A stretch of 64,000 nucleotides of DNA from Alicyclobacillus tolerans (GCF_021739485.1 NZ_JAJFNK010000005.1:124001-188000), one strand, 5' to 3'. Shown: positions 55,148 to 64,000, numbered from the stretch's first letter. The notes: generated from the sequence alone by a model not told the origin. Made by a program: numbers and translations.

Positions 55148-55603
55148 CTATAAAATGGATTTAAACGCGTGTCGTATCACGTCTCCGCGGCTAATGATGC
55201 CAATTAACACTCCATCGCGTTCGACCGGCAACTTCTTAATTTGCTTCTTGCCCAAAATCGCCGCAATGTTTTCGATCGGTTCGTCCCATTGAACCTTCAA
55301 TACCTTGCGCTTCGCGATTTCAAGCACGTTCAATTTCAACAAGTGTTTGACGCGCTCTGAAAAGTTTTCTTTATCTCCCTCAATAAAAAATGAACTCCAC
55401 ATCGCGTCGATGACCACGTCGTTGTGTTTGCCAATGTACCGCATGATATCGCCGTCACTGACATACCCAATGATCTCATTGTGGTCATTCACCACTGGGA
55501 GCCCGCTGATCCGATACTTGATGAACCGCTCGATGACTGCTCGAACGGTGTCGCTGCCTTTCACCTTGTACACTTGGTCGATCATAATATCTTGAGCTAA
55601 CAA
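55148..55603 (-). CDS. CBS-domain protein
   Basis: A 151-residue protein with two CBS domains (~3-60 and ~95-150) joined by a helical insertion (~65-95, ending KLNVLEIAKRK). It probably binds an adenine nucleotide and acts as a sensor. The TTG at 55603 has GGAGGG 6 bases upstream. It faces the MarR gene across a shared control region, with its own sigma-A promoter at 55763-55790. Confidence 0.85.
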   Translation of the reverse strand: MLAQDIMIDQVYKVKGSDTVRAVIERFIKYRISGLPVVNDHNEIIGYVSDGDIMRYIGKHNDVVIDAMWSSFFIEGDKENFSERVKHLLKLNVLEIAKRKVLKVQWDEPIENIAAILGKKQIKKLPVERDGVLIGIISRGDVIRHAFKSIL

Positions 55604-55762
55604 GCTGCACCCTCCTTCAGTTTTGCCTCTTGGTATCCATCTTTACCTCTTGGTATCCAACTTCTTATTCTTTGTATCCCGCTTTGCCTTCGGTGTCGTT
55701 GGTCTGTTTTGACACAGTTCACCATCGGCATGACAAGTTGCATCATGAAAGTATATGGTTTC

Positions 55763-55790
55763 ATTATACGATGAAAGGATCCGGTGTCAA
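55763..55790 (-). promoter_or_regulatory. Sigma-A promoter of the CBS gene
   Basis: On the minus strand TTGACA (55785-55790), a 16-base spacer and a perfect TATAAT (55763-55768). Confidence 0.85.
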
Positions 55791-55794
55791 TTGT

Positions 55795-55820
55795 ATGGTA
55801 AAAACTCCGTGTGTTACCAT
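55795..55820. promoter_or_regulatory. Inverted repeat, possible MarR operator
   Basis: ATGGTAA and TTACCAT are perfect arms separated by 12 bases, placed between the CBS promoter and the MarR gene. It could control both divergent genes. Confidence 0.5.
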
Positions 55821-55859
55821 GAGAATGTTGAGAATCTGGCTCACGAGGTTGCGTAAAAC

Positions 55860-56279
55860 ATGGATAAAAACCCGATTGAGACGATCGCACTGGAGTTAGC
55901 TATCCTCGCTCGTCGAGTCACCTCGATGACGACGTATAAAAAGGACACCGTCCTTGACCGTTCCGCATACCTTCTATTACATCAAATCGCCACAAACGGC
56001 TCTGCGGGTGTCAAGGCGTTGGCTGAAGAATTTAACCTAAATGTTTCCACTGTCAGCCGACAATCGGCCGCGCTCGAACAAAAAGGTTATGTTGCTCGCG
56101 TACCGGACCCGGTGGATGGAAGAGCCTTTTCCCTCCAAATTACGCCACTCGGCGAAAGAGAACTGCACGAGTACAGACACGACCGCGTTACGCGGATTGA
56201 GGAACTGTTAAAGCACTGGTCTGAAGAAGAACGAAGGACCTTTGGAGAACTTTTAGCCAAGTTCAATCGCACCTTTTAA
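55860..56279 (+). CDS. MarR-family transcriptional regulator
   Basis: A 139-residue winged-helix regulator with the MarR recognition region (VKALAEEFNLNVSTVSRQSAALEQKGYV) and the RxxDxRxxxxxLT wing (DPVDGRAFSLQITPLG). ATG 55860 has weak Shine-Dalgarno pairing (GAGG 11 bases upstream). It is divergent from the CBS gene; an inverted repeat lies between them, so it probably represses both. The inducing ligand is unknown. Confidence 0.9.
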   Translation: MDKNPIETIALELAILARRVTSMTTYKKDTVLDRSAYLLLHQIATNGSAGVKALAEEFNLNVSTVSRQSAALEQKGYVARVPDPVDGRAFSLQITPLGERELHEYRHDRVTRIEELLKHWSEEERRTFGELLAKFNRTF

Positions 56280-56290
56280 CTTGGATCGCG

Positions 56291-56321
56291 AAGGGCAACG
56301 ACCGTTTAGGTCGTTGCCCTT
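56291..56321. terminator. Bidirectional terminator between marR and mqo
   Basis: AAGGGCAACGACC pairs perfectly with GGTCGTTGCCCTT, between convergent stops. Confidence 0.8.
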
Positions 56322-56342
56322 CGTCACCAGGATATCCCACTA

Positions 56343-57857
56343 TTAACTAAAAACCAGTTCCTTTTCACTGACAAGCGTTTGTAGACCAAGCGCCTTGGCA
56401 GTTGACGTGAAAATTTGTTGGAAAAGCTCTGGGTTTTCACCAAGATGCACGCCATAAGAAGGAATCATCTCTTTGATTTTCGATTCCCATGCCTTCATGC
56501 GTTGAGGGAAGCATTTGTCTAATACCTCAAGCATCACGTGAACGGCGGTAGAAGCGCCCGGGGAAGCCCCAAGCAGTGCAGCAATCGAGCCGTCAGCGGC
56601 ACTAACAACTTCCGTACCAAACTGAAGTGTCCCTTTACCGCCAGCTTCAGTGTCTTTGATCACTTGCACGCGTTGTCCAGCAACCACGACGTCCCAATCC
56701 TCGCTTTTGGCGTTCGGAATGAACTCGCGTAGTTCTTCCATGCGCTCTTCATTCGACAACATCACTTGCTGGATCAGGTATTTGGTCAAGGACATCTCTT
56801 TTACGCCCGCTGCCAACATGGTGAAGACATTATCGGGCTTTACGGAGCCTATCAAATCAAAATTCGAACCCGTCTTTAAGAACTTTGGCGAGAAGCCGGC
56901 AAATGGTCCAAACAGCAACGTTTTTTTGTTGTCGATATACCGGGTATCCAGGTGCGGGACAGACATTGGCGGAGCCCCAACTTTAGCTTTACCGTACACC
57001 TTTGCGTGATGCTTTTCTGCAACTTCCGGATTGTTACATACCATAAACAGTCCGCTGACCGGAAATCCCCCAATGTGTTTGGATTCAGGAATACCGGTTT
57101 TTTGAAGCAAGGGCAGACTTCCGCCGCCGCCGCCGATAAATACAAATTTTGCTATATGTTGTTCAATGGTACCGCTGTCGATATCCTGCACTTTTACTTC
57201 CCACAAGCCGTCGCTGGTTCGTTTAATATCCTCAACACTGTGCTTGTAGTGTACTTCGACGTTTTCGTTCTTCAGGTAGTCAAACAACATGCGTGTGAGC
57301 GCACCAAAGTTAACGTCCGTTCCCAAGTCAATTTTTGTAGCCGCGATGGGTTCGTCCGACGTACGGCCTTCCATAATCAGCGGAATCCATTCCTTGAGTT
57401 TTTGAGGGTCGTCGGAATACTCCATCCCTTGAAACAGGGGATTTTTGGACAACGCTTCGAAGCGCTTTTTCAAAAAAGATACATCTTTTTCACCTTGGAC
57501 CAAACTCATATGAGGTATTGGCATAATGAAATCCTGCGGATTGCGAATCAAATTACTGTTGACAAGGTAGGACCAAAACTGCCGTGAAAGCTGAAACTGT
57601 TCATTGATATTTATGGCTTTGGTAATATCTATCGTTCCATCCGGTTTTTCGGATGTATAGTTCAACTCGCACAGTGCGGAATGGCCCGTGCCCGCATTAT
57701 TCCATTCGTTCGAGCTTTCTTCCCCAGCACTGTCGAGCTTCTCAAACACTTTGATTTCCCATTCCGGTGCTAACTCTTTCAGTAATGATCCCAAAGTCGC
57801 GCTCATGATCCCGGCACCAATTAAGATAACGTCTGTTGTGTTCTCTATGTTGCTCAT
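56343..57857 (-). CDS. mqo: Malate:quinone oxidoreductase
   Basis: A 504-residue FAD-dependent, membrane-associated malate dehydrogenase feeding electrons to quinone. The FAD motif is [12 protein letters not shown], and the protein is close to the standard length; other family segments are [18 protein letters not shown] and [15 protein letters not shown]. It replaces or supplements cytoplasmic malate dehydrogenase in the TCA cycle. GGAAGGG lies before the ATG at 57857; TATAAT at 57965-57970 and TTCAAA at 57987-57992 form a promoter. Confidence 0.97.
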   Translation of the reverse strand: MSNIENTTDVILIGAGIMSATLGSLLKELAPEWEIKVFEKLDSAGEESSNEWNNAGTGHSALCELNYTSEKPDGTIDITKAININEQFQLSRQFWSYLVNSNLIRNPQDFIMPIPHMSLVQGEKDVSFLKKRFEALSKNPLFQGMEYSDDPQKLKEWIPLIMEGRTSDEPIAATKIDLGTDVNFGALTRMLFDYLKNENVEVHYKHSVEDIKRTSDGLWEVKVQDIDSGTIEQHIAKFVFIGGGGGSLPLLQKTGIPESKHIGGFPVSGLFMVCNNPEVAEKHHAKVYGKAKVGAPPMSVPHLDTRYIDNKKTLLFGPFAGFSPKFLKTGSNFDLIGSVKPDNVFTMLAAGVKEMSLTKYLIQQVMLSNEERMEELREFIPNAKSEDWDVVVAGQRVQVIKDTEAGGKGTLQFGTEVVSAADGSIAALLGASPGASTAVHVMLEVLDKCFPQRMKAWESKIKEMIPSYGVHLGENPELFQQIFTSTAKALGLQTLVSEKELVFS

Positions 57858-57964
57858 TGCAACCCTTCCTTATCATTTATAGTGCAATGCAAAGAAAAGC
57901 AGGCGCTCCTGCTTACGCATTACAAAGAGCAAACGCCATCTAGGACTCCATCTTCTCTATCACC

Positions 57965-57992
57965 ATTATAACTCTATCATAGTCCATTTGAA
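57965..57992 (-). promoter_or_regulatory. Promoter of mqo
   Basis: TATAAT (57965-57970) with a weak -35 TTCAAA (57987-57992) after 16 bases, about 110 bases upstream of the start. Confidence 0.55.
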
Positions 57993-58152
57993 TTACTTAC
58001 AGATTAACACATCTACTATCATATGGTAGTTATAACTATGTGAACTCTCTAGTCTTCCCTAGTAGAGAAACGGCAAGAATTTTGTTTCGTAGGACATAAA
58101 AGCTTTCCGAATGCACAATGCTATTGGGTGTGTTCAGTTCAGTCAAGTTCTG

Positions 58153-58232
58153 TAAAAAAAAACGAACCCTGCAACGCTGTGCTCGTCTCCATGCACCTTC
58201 ATGCAAAGAGCCGCATCACATTGCGGGGTTCG
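58153..58232 (-). terminator. Terminator of nitronate monooxygenase gene with long branched loop
   Basis: CGAACCCTGCAA/TTGCGGGGTTCG stem (11-12 pairs) around a ~46-base structured loop, followed by nine T residues on the minus strand. It lies about 110 bases after the stop. Confidence 0.75.
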
Positions 58233-58338
58233 AGTTGGCGCCATTGACGCCACAGACCCTGTATGGCGAATACTGCAATATAACATGCACTCCGTCTAAG
58301 CGGAGTTGAGGTTAACCCACGTCTAAATCCAATCGAGT

Positions 58339-59301
58339 TTAACCCAATTGGAATATACGCTCTTTTGCAGCCATGTACTCCCGGTGCAACTTATCTACAA
58401 ATGCCGCGGCACTTGTGACCTCATGAATTGCGCCGATACCCTGTCCGCTGCCCCAAATGTCCTTCCAAGCTTTTGCCTTCCCCGCTCCAGAGAAGTTCAT
58501 TTTGGAAGGATCGCTTTCTGGGAGTTGGTTCGGGTCCAGACCAGCGGCACGGATCGACGGAGCCAGGTAATTCCCGTGCACGCCTGTAAAGAGGTTGCTG
58601 TACACGATGTCATCCGATGTGCAGTCCACAATGGCTTGCTTGTACTCGTCCGAAGCGCGGGCTTCGCTCGTTGCAATGAACGGGGATCCGATATAGGCGA
58701 AATCTGCCCCCATGGCTTGAGCAGCTAGTACCGCACCACCGGTTGCGATGGACCCTGCCAATGCGAGTGGACCCTCAAACCACTCTCGAATTTCTTGAAC
58801 CAGAGCAAACGGACTTTTCACACCCGCGTGACCGCCAGCTCCTGCGGCCACAGCAATCAATCCATCCGCACCTTTTTCAATGGCTTTGTGCGCAAAAGTA
58901 TTGTTGATCACGTCATGCAAAACAAGTCCTCCGTAACTGTGCACGGTGACATTCACTTCTTCACGTGCGCCTAGAGACGTGATCGTAATGGGCACCTTGT
59001 ATTTCGCGCATATCTCCAGGTCATGCTCGAGCCGATCATTGGACCTATGTACAATCTGGTTAATGGCAAACGGCGCAGCAGGTCTCTGTGGATGATGTGC
59101 ATTGTACGATGCAAGCTCCTCCGTAATTTCTGCCAACCATTCGTCGAGTTGAGAAGCAGGTCTGGCGTTCAGCGCTGGCATGGCTCCCACGATTCCCGCC
59201 TTGCATTGCGCGATAACGAGTTTGGGATTACTAATAATGAATAACGGTGACCCGATGACAGGAATACGCAATCCATTGAATACGGCAGGTATTTTTGGCA
59301 T
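58339..59301 (-). CDS. Nitronate monooxygenase (2-nitropropane dioxygenase family)
   Basis: A 320-residue FMN-dependent TIM-barrel oxygenase that breaks down propionate-3-nitronate or nitroalkanes. FMN-phosphate contacts are in AVAAGAGGHAG and GSIATGG; the catalytic His is in GGHAGV. ATG 59301 has GGGGGA 14 bases upstream, rather far. The gene is monocistronic, with its own terminator at 58153. Confidence 0.92.
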   Translation of the reverse strand: MPKIPAVFNGLRIPVIGSPLFIISNPKLVIAQCKAGIVGAMPALNARPASQLDEWLAEITEELASYNAHHPQRPAAPFAINQIVHRSNDRLEHDLEICAKYKVPITITSLGAREEVNVTVHSYGGLVLHDVINNTFAHKAIEKGADGLIAVAAGAGGHAGVKSPFALVQEIREWFEGPLALAGSIATGGAVLAAQAMGADFAYIGSPFIATSEARASDEYKQAIVDCTSDDIVYSNLFTGVHGNYLAPSIRAAGLDPNQLPESDPSKMNFSGAGKAKAWKDIWGSGQGIGAIHEVTSAAAFVDKLHREYMAAKERIFQLG

Positions 59302-59480
59302 AGTTACTGTATTCCCCCAGTATGAGAAATTCGCGAGAACCTCAGCGAACGACTGTTTGTTCGACTGTTTTGATTCTAATTATATAATAATTCAGCCATC
59401 TTGAACACGCCTGGGTTGAATACAAACCGGTTCCGCGACGCATTCTAAAAAATAACGCGGAACATCTGACAGGGGGCCAC

Positions 59481-60293
59481 TTGAAATTGACATCCGGGCA
59501 ACACATTACCCTGCATGGTTTCAATAATTTGACCAAATCCTTGAGTTTCAACATGTACGATATTTGCTATACCAAAACCAAAAAAGAGCGTGAAGAATAC
59601 ATCACGTATACCGACCATCAATACAGTGCCGATCGATTGACCACCATCTTGAAGACCGTTTCCAACATCATCGGCGCTCACGTACTTAACATTTCCAAAC
59701 AGGACTATGAGCCCCAAGGGTCAAGTGTGACAATGCTGATATCGGAAGGACCAGTCGAAAAGCAGCGGCAAGACTCGTTCGAAGAATCCCCAGGTCCGGC
59801 CCCTGAATTGGTCGTCGCGCATTTGGACAAAAGCCATATCACGGTGCATACATATCCAGAATATCATCCCGACGAAGGAATCAGCACCTTCCGCGCCGAC
59901 ATCGACGTCTCCACCTGTGGTGAAATCTCCCCGCTCAAAGCACTGAACTACCTCATCCAATCCTTCGACGCGGATATTATGACCATGGATTATCGTGTGA
60001 GAGGATTTACACGCGACATTACGGGGCACAAGCTGTTCATTGACCACGAAATCAGCTCAATCCAAAATTACATTCCGAAGCAAATCCAAGACATGTACCA
60101 AATGATCGACGTAAACGTCTATCAGGAAAACATTTTTCATACAAAGTGCAAGCTTCGGGAATTTGACTTGAATAATTATTTGTTTGGCTATACAAAAGAC
60201 TCACTCAGCCTGAAAGAGCAACAGGACATCGAAAAACGTCTCAAGTGGGAGATGGACGAAATCTTTTACGGGAAAAACATGGAGTTTGCCTAA
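59481..60293 (+). CDS. speD: S-adenosylmethionine decarboxylase proenzyme, long form
   Basis: A 270-residue SpeD of the E. coli-like long class, longer than the ~125-residue form usual in Bacillus. Self-cleavage should occur at the serine in [13 protein letters not shown], giving a pyruvoyl group; [13 protein letters not shown] holds the active-site Cys. It supplies decarboxylated SAM for spermidine; speE is not in the window. TTG 59481 has AGGGGG 4 bases upstream. Confidence 0.95.
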   Translation: MKLTSGQHITLHGFNNLTKSLSFNMYDICYTKTKKEREEYITYTDHQYSADRLTTILKTVSNIIGAHVLNISKQDYEPQGSSVTMLISEGPVEKQRQDSFEESPGPAPELVVAHLDKSHITVHTYPEYHPDEGISTFRADIDVSTCGEISPLKALNYLIQSFDADIMTMDYRVRGFTRDITGHKLFIDHEISSIQNYIPKQIQDMYQMIDVNVYQENIFHTKCKLREFDLNNYLFGYTKDSLSLKEQQDIEKRLKWEMDEIFYGKNMEFA

Positions 60294-60303
60294 TCCTACA
60301 GAA

Positions 60304-60456
60304 ATGCCTAATCCATTGAAAGTGCGGATCCACCACGTGCGGCCCGGAAGTCCTCATCAACTGGCCTATGACCTCGCTTTCGATGTATCTGCCGTGGTTC
60401 TGCTCTTGATTGGATGGGTGATATACCGCAGCGCAAAAAGACTAAATCCGTCTTAA
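60304..60456 (+). CDS. Small single-helix membrane peptide (tentative)
   Basis: A 50-codon frame starting 10 bases after speD, with one hydrophobic segment (VSAVVLLLIGWVIY) and a basic tail. No clear ribosome binding site, so it would depend on coupling with speD. Family unknown. Confidence 0.35.
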   Translation: MPNPLKVRIHHVRPGSPHQLAYDLAFDVSAVVLLLIGWVIYRSAKRLNPS

Positions 60457-60541
60457 ACGACAATCAACCAATATGTCCGAATGCGGGCAGTGTGTCCGCA
60501 CCCCAATGCGTCCGGCAGTGTACGCAGCGCGGTTCAAATGG

Positions 60542-61306
60542 TTAACCAATCCATGTCCAAAGTTGTTGCCCAATCATGATAACGGTCACTGCGATGAACA
60601 GCGGTCGAACGAAATTTACTCCCTTACGGATAGCAACTTGTGAACCGACGATGGCACCCACAATCATACCCGCACCCACAATGACCCCATACCAATAGTT
60701 CACAGAGTGAAGCATCGCGAAAGTAAGGAGCCCCCCGACATTACTGGCAAGATTGAGTGCTTTCGCATTCCCAGCAGCTTGGACAAAATCAAATCCCATA
60801 AACAAAAACGAAATGATGAGAAAAGAACCTGTTCCTGGACCAAAAAAACCATCATAAAAGCCAAGAATCAGTGCCACCAAACACGAAACGGTAAAAAGCC
60901 TCCGATTTATACCACGATACGTGCTCGTTTGACCCATGTTGCGCTTCAACACGGTATACGCGGTGACCGCAATTAAAAGAACGATGACAAGTGGACGCAA
61001 AAACGCCGTGGGCAAATGGTGCACTAAATAGGCTCCTGCTATGGCACCTAGCAAGGAAAGAGGAAGGAGGAGTTTGACAAGTTTAAATTGAATTTTCCCC
61101 GATTTTAAGTAGGACAGCGAACTCGTCAACGCAGACATTGTCCCTGCCAGTTTGTTTGTCCCCAAAGCCAATGCTGGGGGCAATCCAACGAACAAAAGGG
61201 CAGGCAGAGATACGAGTCCTCCACCACCCACGGTAGAATCAATAAAGGCAGACAGAAAACCGACAAGAAGCAGAATAAGAACGGTCGTGAGCTGTACGTG
61301 GGGCAT
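60542..61306 (-). CDS. TSUP-family (TauE/SafE) anion transporter
   Basis: A 254-residue membrane protein with about 8 helices of the TauE/SafE superfamily, which moves sulfite, sulfonates or similar anions. The signature GxGGGxxxxP region is seen as VGGGGLVSLP near the N-terminus and repeated as FGPGTGSF. ATG 61306 has TAGGAG 9 bases upstream; an earlier start at 61345 lacks support. Substrate unknown. Confidence 0.9.
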   Translation of the reverse strand: MPHVQLTTVLILLLVGFLSAFIDSTVGGGGLVSLPALLFVGLPPALALGTNKLAGTMSALTSSLSYLKSGKIQFKLVKLLLPLSLLGAIAGAYLVHHLPTAFLRPLVIVLLIAVTAYTVLKRNMGQTSTYRGINRRLFTVSCLVALILGFYDGFFGPGTGSFLIISFLFMGFDFVQAAGNAKALNLASNVGGLLTFAMLHSVNYWYGVIVGAGMIVGAIVGSQVAIRKGVNFVRPLFIAVTVIMIGQQLWTWIG

Positions 61307-61625
61307 CAATAACACTCCTATGTATGGCGACGATGATGTCCGCATCCTATCAACAACGTCTTTAAATTTTTCGATATTGTATGTTTGCCCGTATTTGGGG
61401 ATTTTTTGCTGAATGGAACAAAGTTATTCTATCTTTTAGTTGTTTCAGTTGCAATGCATGATTTGAACTTTCTAGAAATTCGGCATTCCAGCACAGCGAC
61501 GGGGGATGCGAACGTTGTCCAGTCCATAGCTACTTAACTATTATTATTTGTTAGGAGTTATAGCGGCTAGCCGGTTCCACGGTGCCCTTTCGAGCACTGC
61601 GGTTTTCATGGTCGACAATTAAATA
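61307..61625. other. Intergenic region between TSUP and small ORF genes
   Basis: About 320 AT-rich bases, presumably the promoter region of the minus-strand TSUP gene. I see no gene or terminator that I can support. Confidence 0.4.
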
Positions 61626-61790
61626 TCAATACATCTTTTTCTCTTTCCTCGTGCTCTTGAGCCTCCCCACTGCTTCGCGGAACCGCAGGGAGGGAATCAC
61701 CTCGTGCTCCCGGCGGCGTCGGTCAAATCATTCAGCCGCTAATAGGTCGCACTTGCTGACCCGCACCGCGTCCCGCAGCAAATCGTTCAT
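61626..61790 (-). pseudogene. Small gene interrupted by a single TGA
   Basis: ATG 61790 overlaps the TGA stop of the aldo/keto reductase (ATGA), the classic coupled arrangement. The frame reads 20 residues (MNDLLRDAVRVSKCDLLAAE), then a TGA at 61728-61730, then continues in the same frame for 33 more residues (FDRRRREHEVIPSLRF...) to a TGA at 61626. With Trp at the stop it would be a compact, highly charged 54-residue protein. It may be a recent nonsense mutation, a sequencing error or a short peptide. I do not recognise a family. Confidence 0.55.
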
Positions 61791-62752
61791 TTAAACCTGT
61801 TCGCTTCGGGGTTGTCGGTGTCAAACGCAATTGCTTCTATCGCAGACCAAAGCTCGGAAGGAATCGGATAACTGGCCAACTCCAACGTCTGAGAAACTCG
61901 TTCCGGCTTCGTCATGCCAACGACTGTACTGGTGATACGGGAATCCCGCAGGGAAAATTGCAGTGCGGCGGCTGCAAGAGGCACATCGTATTCGCGGCAA
62001 ATTTGAGAAAATGACCGTGCGCGTTCGAGCAACACCGGTGGTGCATCAGTATACGCGTAGCGAGGGTAAGCCTCTGGACCTTTCGCCAACATGCCGCTCC
62101 CGTACGGTGCCGCATTGATGACCGCAACGCCCAATCGATGGGCGACATCGAGCAGAGGCTCAGCCGACCGATTCAGGAGCGTGTAACGGTTGTGAGTCTC
62201 AACCGCGCTAAACTCCCCCGTCTCTACATAACGAATAAGCATGTCGATTGGGCCCCCAGATATGCCGATGTGGTCGATAACTCCTTGGTCTCTGAAGTTT
62301 TTCAAGACCTCAAGCGGTCCGACCGGCCCCATGACATTTTCGAAGGTGGTGTGTTCAGGGTCGTGAATGTAAACATACTGCAGGTGGTCCAGCCCCAAAC
62401 GCAGAAGACTGCCTTCGACGGAACGTTTGATTTGCTCACCGCTGAAATCCCCCGTTTGCAAGCTCCGGTCGGCTTTGGTCGCAAGCACAAATCCGGATGG
62501 AAGCCCTCCCATCTCTTGAATGACCTTGCCAATACGGCGCTCGCTTTTACCATCGCCATAGGCAGCCGCGGTATCCAGGAAGTTGATGGGACTCGCGACC
62601 GCAGCGCGAATGGTTGCCAAAGCGTTTTCTTCTGAAGCACTGTATGCAAAGGTTTCAGGCATATCTCCGAGCGGAGCCCCGCCAACACAAAGTGGTGAGA
62701 CGAACAGACCCGTTTTCCCAAGTGGCCGTTTGGACAGCAAAGGTTGTGTCAT
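61787..62752 (-). CDS. Aldo/keto reductase (D-threo-aldose 1-dehydrogenase-like)
   Basis: A 321-residue TIM-barrel oxidoreductase of the aldo/keto reductase superfamily, subgroup of L-fucose/galactose dehydrogenases (PLGKTGLFVSPLCVGGAPLG). Catalytic Asp, Tyr and Lys are in FLDTAAAYGDGKSE and ATKAD; His in YVYIHDPEH. ATG 62752 has AGGT 7 bases upstream; an upstream frame to 62896 is rejected. Its stop overlaps the start of the TGA-broken small ORF. Confidence 0.92.
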   Translation of the reverse strand: MTQPLLSKRPLGKTGLFVSPLCVGGAPLGDMPETFAYSASEENALATIRAAVASPINFLDTAAAYGDGKSERRIGKVIQEMGGLPSGFVLATKADRSLQTGDFSGEQIKRSVEGSLLRLGLDHLQYVYIHDPEHTTFENVMGPVGPLEVLKNFRDQGVIDHIGISGGPIDMLIRYVETGEFSAVETHNRYTLLNRSAEPLLDVAHRLGVAVINAAPYGSGMLAKGPEAYPRYAYTDAPPVLLERARSFSQICREYDVPLAAAALQFSLRDSRITSTVVGMTKPERVSQTLELASYPIPSELWSAIEAIAFDTDNPEANRFK

Positions 62753-63161
62753 AGCACATACCTGCTTTCTTTTTAAAATGTTTTGATACACACAAAATTC
62801 CATATAATCAGAAATATCAACAGGATTCCTATGGAGATCGAACAAAATTATGATCCAATTCATCCCCATCAAAATGCTGTTCTGTTTCGGCAGCATCGGT
62901 TCGAGCCAACCCGCCCACTTTGCCTACCGCACCAAAAAAGAAAAAATATGACCCGTACAAAAAAGGTACGAGTCAATCAAATGGGGTAAGGGTGATGATT
63001 CAATTTTATGGCGTATGTCTTTATTTATGCAAGTTTTTATACACGTAACTGTACATTTTTTTGTTCGTTTTATTGACCAAAATGCGGTTTTTAATTTGGA
63101 CATTTTCTGATGCATAATTTATATTAAGTGAAGAGAGTCGAGTTCATACGGAGGGATCGAC
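62753..63161. other. Intergenic region with minus-strand terminator-like hairpin
   Basis: About 410 bases. GACTCGTAC/GTACGGGTC with a long T-run on the minus strand (62934-62976) looks like a terminator for an RNA from further right. TTGGAC-17-TTATAT at 63098-63126 is a possible promoter for the Phd-like gene. No gene is convincing. Confidence 0.4.
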
Positions 63162-63407
63162 ATGCCTGCCTTTAAAAAAGATGATCTGATCGCTGCCAGC
63201 GAACTGCGCACGATTTCACAGCGGAATCTGTTTCATACTCTCGAAGAGCGCGGCAAACTAGGTATTTTATTTAAAGATCATCTTGCTGCGGTATTACTGC
63301 CGCACCATCAGTACGAGTCCATGCTCAACCGGATTAAAGAACTCGAGGAAGCCATCCAAGCTACGCATGATGAGAATCTCCACCCACAGGAACTAGCAAG
63401 AGACTAA
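63162..63407 (+). CDS. Phd/YefM-like antitoxin-type protein, no toxin seen
   Basis: An 81-residue protein whose middle (NLFHTLEERGKLGILFKDHLAAVLLPHHQYESML) follows the Phd/YefM fold: helix, strand, strand, helix with the (V/I)AVLLxxxxYExL pattern. ACGGAGGG is 5 bases before the ATG. No toxin gene follows within 230 bases, so it is an orphan or regulator. Confidence 0.6.
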   Translation: MPAFKKDDLIAASELRTISQRNLFHTLEERGKLGILFKDHLAAVLLPHHQYESMLNRIKELEEAIQATHDENLHPQELARD

Positions 63408-63634
63408 AACCTTGTCCATGCCATGACCGCGCGCAGTCCACGGATTCCCGGCAGCGTTGTGACAAAACCGATCGCCACCGCGATCACCGTGGTTCTCAAA
63501 GACCAGCCTGTTTCTCACGAGTCCGGGGTCGCATCCTTCGTCTATTTGTAGACCATGGTCTCTCTTATCTAAATGCGAGCTCGTACTTCCGCCCCAACGG
63601 GAGGATGTGTGATTGAGGAAGAAGTCGTCTTACC
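63408..63634. other. Intergenic region before the coiled-coil gene
   Basis: About 230 bases. On the minus strand a 31-codon frame starting at a TTG near 63510 encodes one hydrophobic stretch but has no ribosome binding site. I see no supported gene. Confidence 0.35.
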
Positions 63635-64000
63635 TCATGAAATCCTCGTGTGTTCGTCAAGCAACTCTAACAGGTCATCGTATTCAGCCTGCAAATCCCG
63701 GTATTTCTCTTGCAAGTCGCGATACTCAGCCTGTAGGTCCTTGTGCTCAGCCTCAAATTCCCGGTATTTCGCACGCAGGTCGAGGTCTGCATCTTCCAGC
63801 TTCAGATACCTGTCTTTCAAGTCCCGATATTCTCCCTCTAAGTCTCGGTACCTGTCATGCAAGTGGTGGTTTACGATTTGCAAGGGTTTGGCCTTTAAGT
63901 CCATATACTGAGCCTGCAAGTTCTGATGCTCCACTCCCAAATCACGATATTTGGCCGCCAAATCTTGCTGCCCAGCCTCCATCGTCTGGTGCCATGTTTG
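63635..64000 (-). CDS. Coiled-coil protein, 5'-truncated by window edge
   Basis: The reading frame is open to the window edge (codons before Met at 63982 contain no stop), so the gene probably starts outside. The visible 115+ residues form a long continuous coiled coil with an approximate heptad of YRDLxAE/YRDLQ type, repeated in DNA as related 21-base units. The charged, leucine-poor repeats recall structural rods or spore/surface filaments. Which family is unknown. Confidence 0.6.
   Translation of the reverse strand, partial: QTWHQTMEAGQQDLAAKYRDLGVEHQNLQAQYMDLKAKPLQIVNHHLHDRYRDLEGEYRDLKDRYLKLEDADLDLRAKYREFEAEHKDLQAEYRDLQEKYRDLQAEYDDLLELLDEHTRIS

Noticed and set aside
62924-63115. A 63-residue minus-strand frame with cysteines near the hairpin
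   Set aside because: No ribosome binding site and composition unlike a protein; part of it is the hairpin itself.
63420-63560. A minus-strand TTG-started short peptide with one hydrophobic helix
   Set aside because: No Shine-Dalgarno sequence, no coupling to a gene, and only 31 codons.

Overview
The window looks like chromosomal DNA of an aerobic, endospore-forming Firmicute, most likely an Alicyclobacillus-like member of the Bacillales. This placement is an inference from gene content, not a measured identity. Supporting signs are three YjcZ-type small sporulation proteins, GerP-like spore-coat genes, a T-box leader, strong AGGAGG-type ribosome binding sites, frequent GTG/TTG starts, a sorted D,D-carboxypeptidase, malate:quinone oxidoreductase, and a six-gene molybdenum hydroxylase operon. 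I see no rRNA, tRNA, CRISPR array, insertion sequence or phage gene.

Layout. 0-4 kb: a sigma-54 module with a PrpR_N-type enhancer-binding protein, a clear -24/-12 promoter, an upstream palindrome, a divergent DapA-like aldolase family protein and a divergent SDR. 4.4-6.8 kb: three YjcZ genes around an MBL hydrolase, plus a small membrane protein. 6.9-8.9 kb: DAHP synthase and chorismate mutase behind a Phe-type T-box whose terminator/antiterminator module is duplicated. 9-16.7 kb: folE, an SPFH protein with partner, a CsaA-like protein, a lipoprotein with a hexanucleotide repeat, a phosphatase, an MFS transporter and an L,D-transpeptidase. 16.9-22.9 kb: a coxG-D-E-M-S-L-like molybdenum hydroxylase operon. 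23-28.3 kb: CBS protein, a membrane protein with a histidine-less kinase H-box, acyl-CoA dehydrogenase, and an MBL-like protein. 28.6-31 kb: a GerP-like spore cluster. 31.2-36.4 kb: thiolase with its DUF35 partner, a peroxiredoxin, a zinc alcohol dehydrogenase and DacA.

36.4-43.2 kb: two distant Sm-like small proteins surround a two-gene operon of a divergent MreB-like actin and an unrecognised coiled-coil protein. A second peroxiredoxin, a damaged PfkB-type kinase and a duplicated CuA-like cupredoxin lipoprotein follow. 43.5-48.9 kb: a GntR-controlled sugar-acid operon (GntR, D-2-hydroxyacid dehydrogenase, YjhG/YagF-type dehydratase, aldehyde dehydrogenase). 49-53 kb: YtcJ-type amidohydrolase, 3-hydroxyacyl-CoA dehydrogenase and an Nramp transporter. 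53.2-55 kb: a structured leader or small RNA ahead of a CPA2 cation/proton antiporter. 55-64 kb: CBS protein and MarR regulator sharing a control region, mqo, nitronate monooxygenase, speD, a TSUP transporter, an aldo/keto reductase coupled to a small ORF broken by one TGA, a Phd/YefM-like antitoxin without a visible toxin, and a coiled-coil gene running off the edge.

The least explained parts, and so the best candidates for something new, are the MreB-like/coiled-coil pair, the structured RNA upstream of the antiporter, the tandem T-box module, the tandem CuA-like lipoprotein and the TGA-interrupted small gene.
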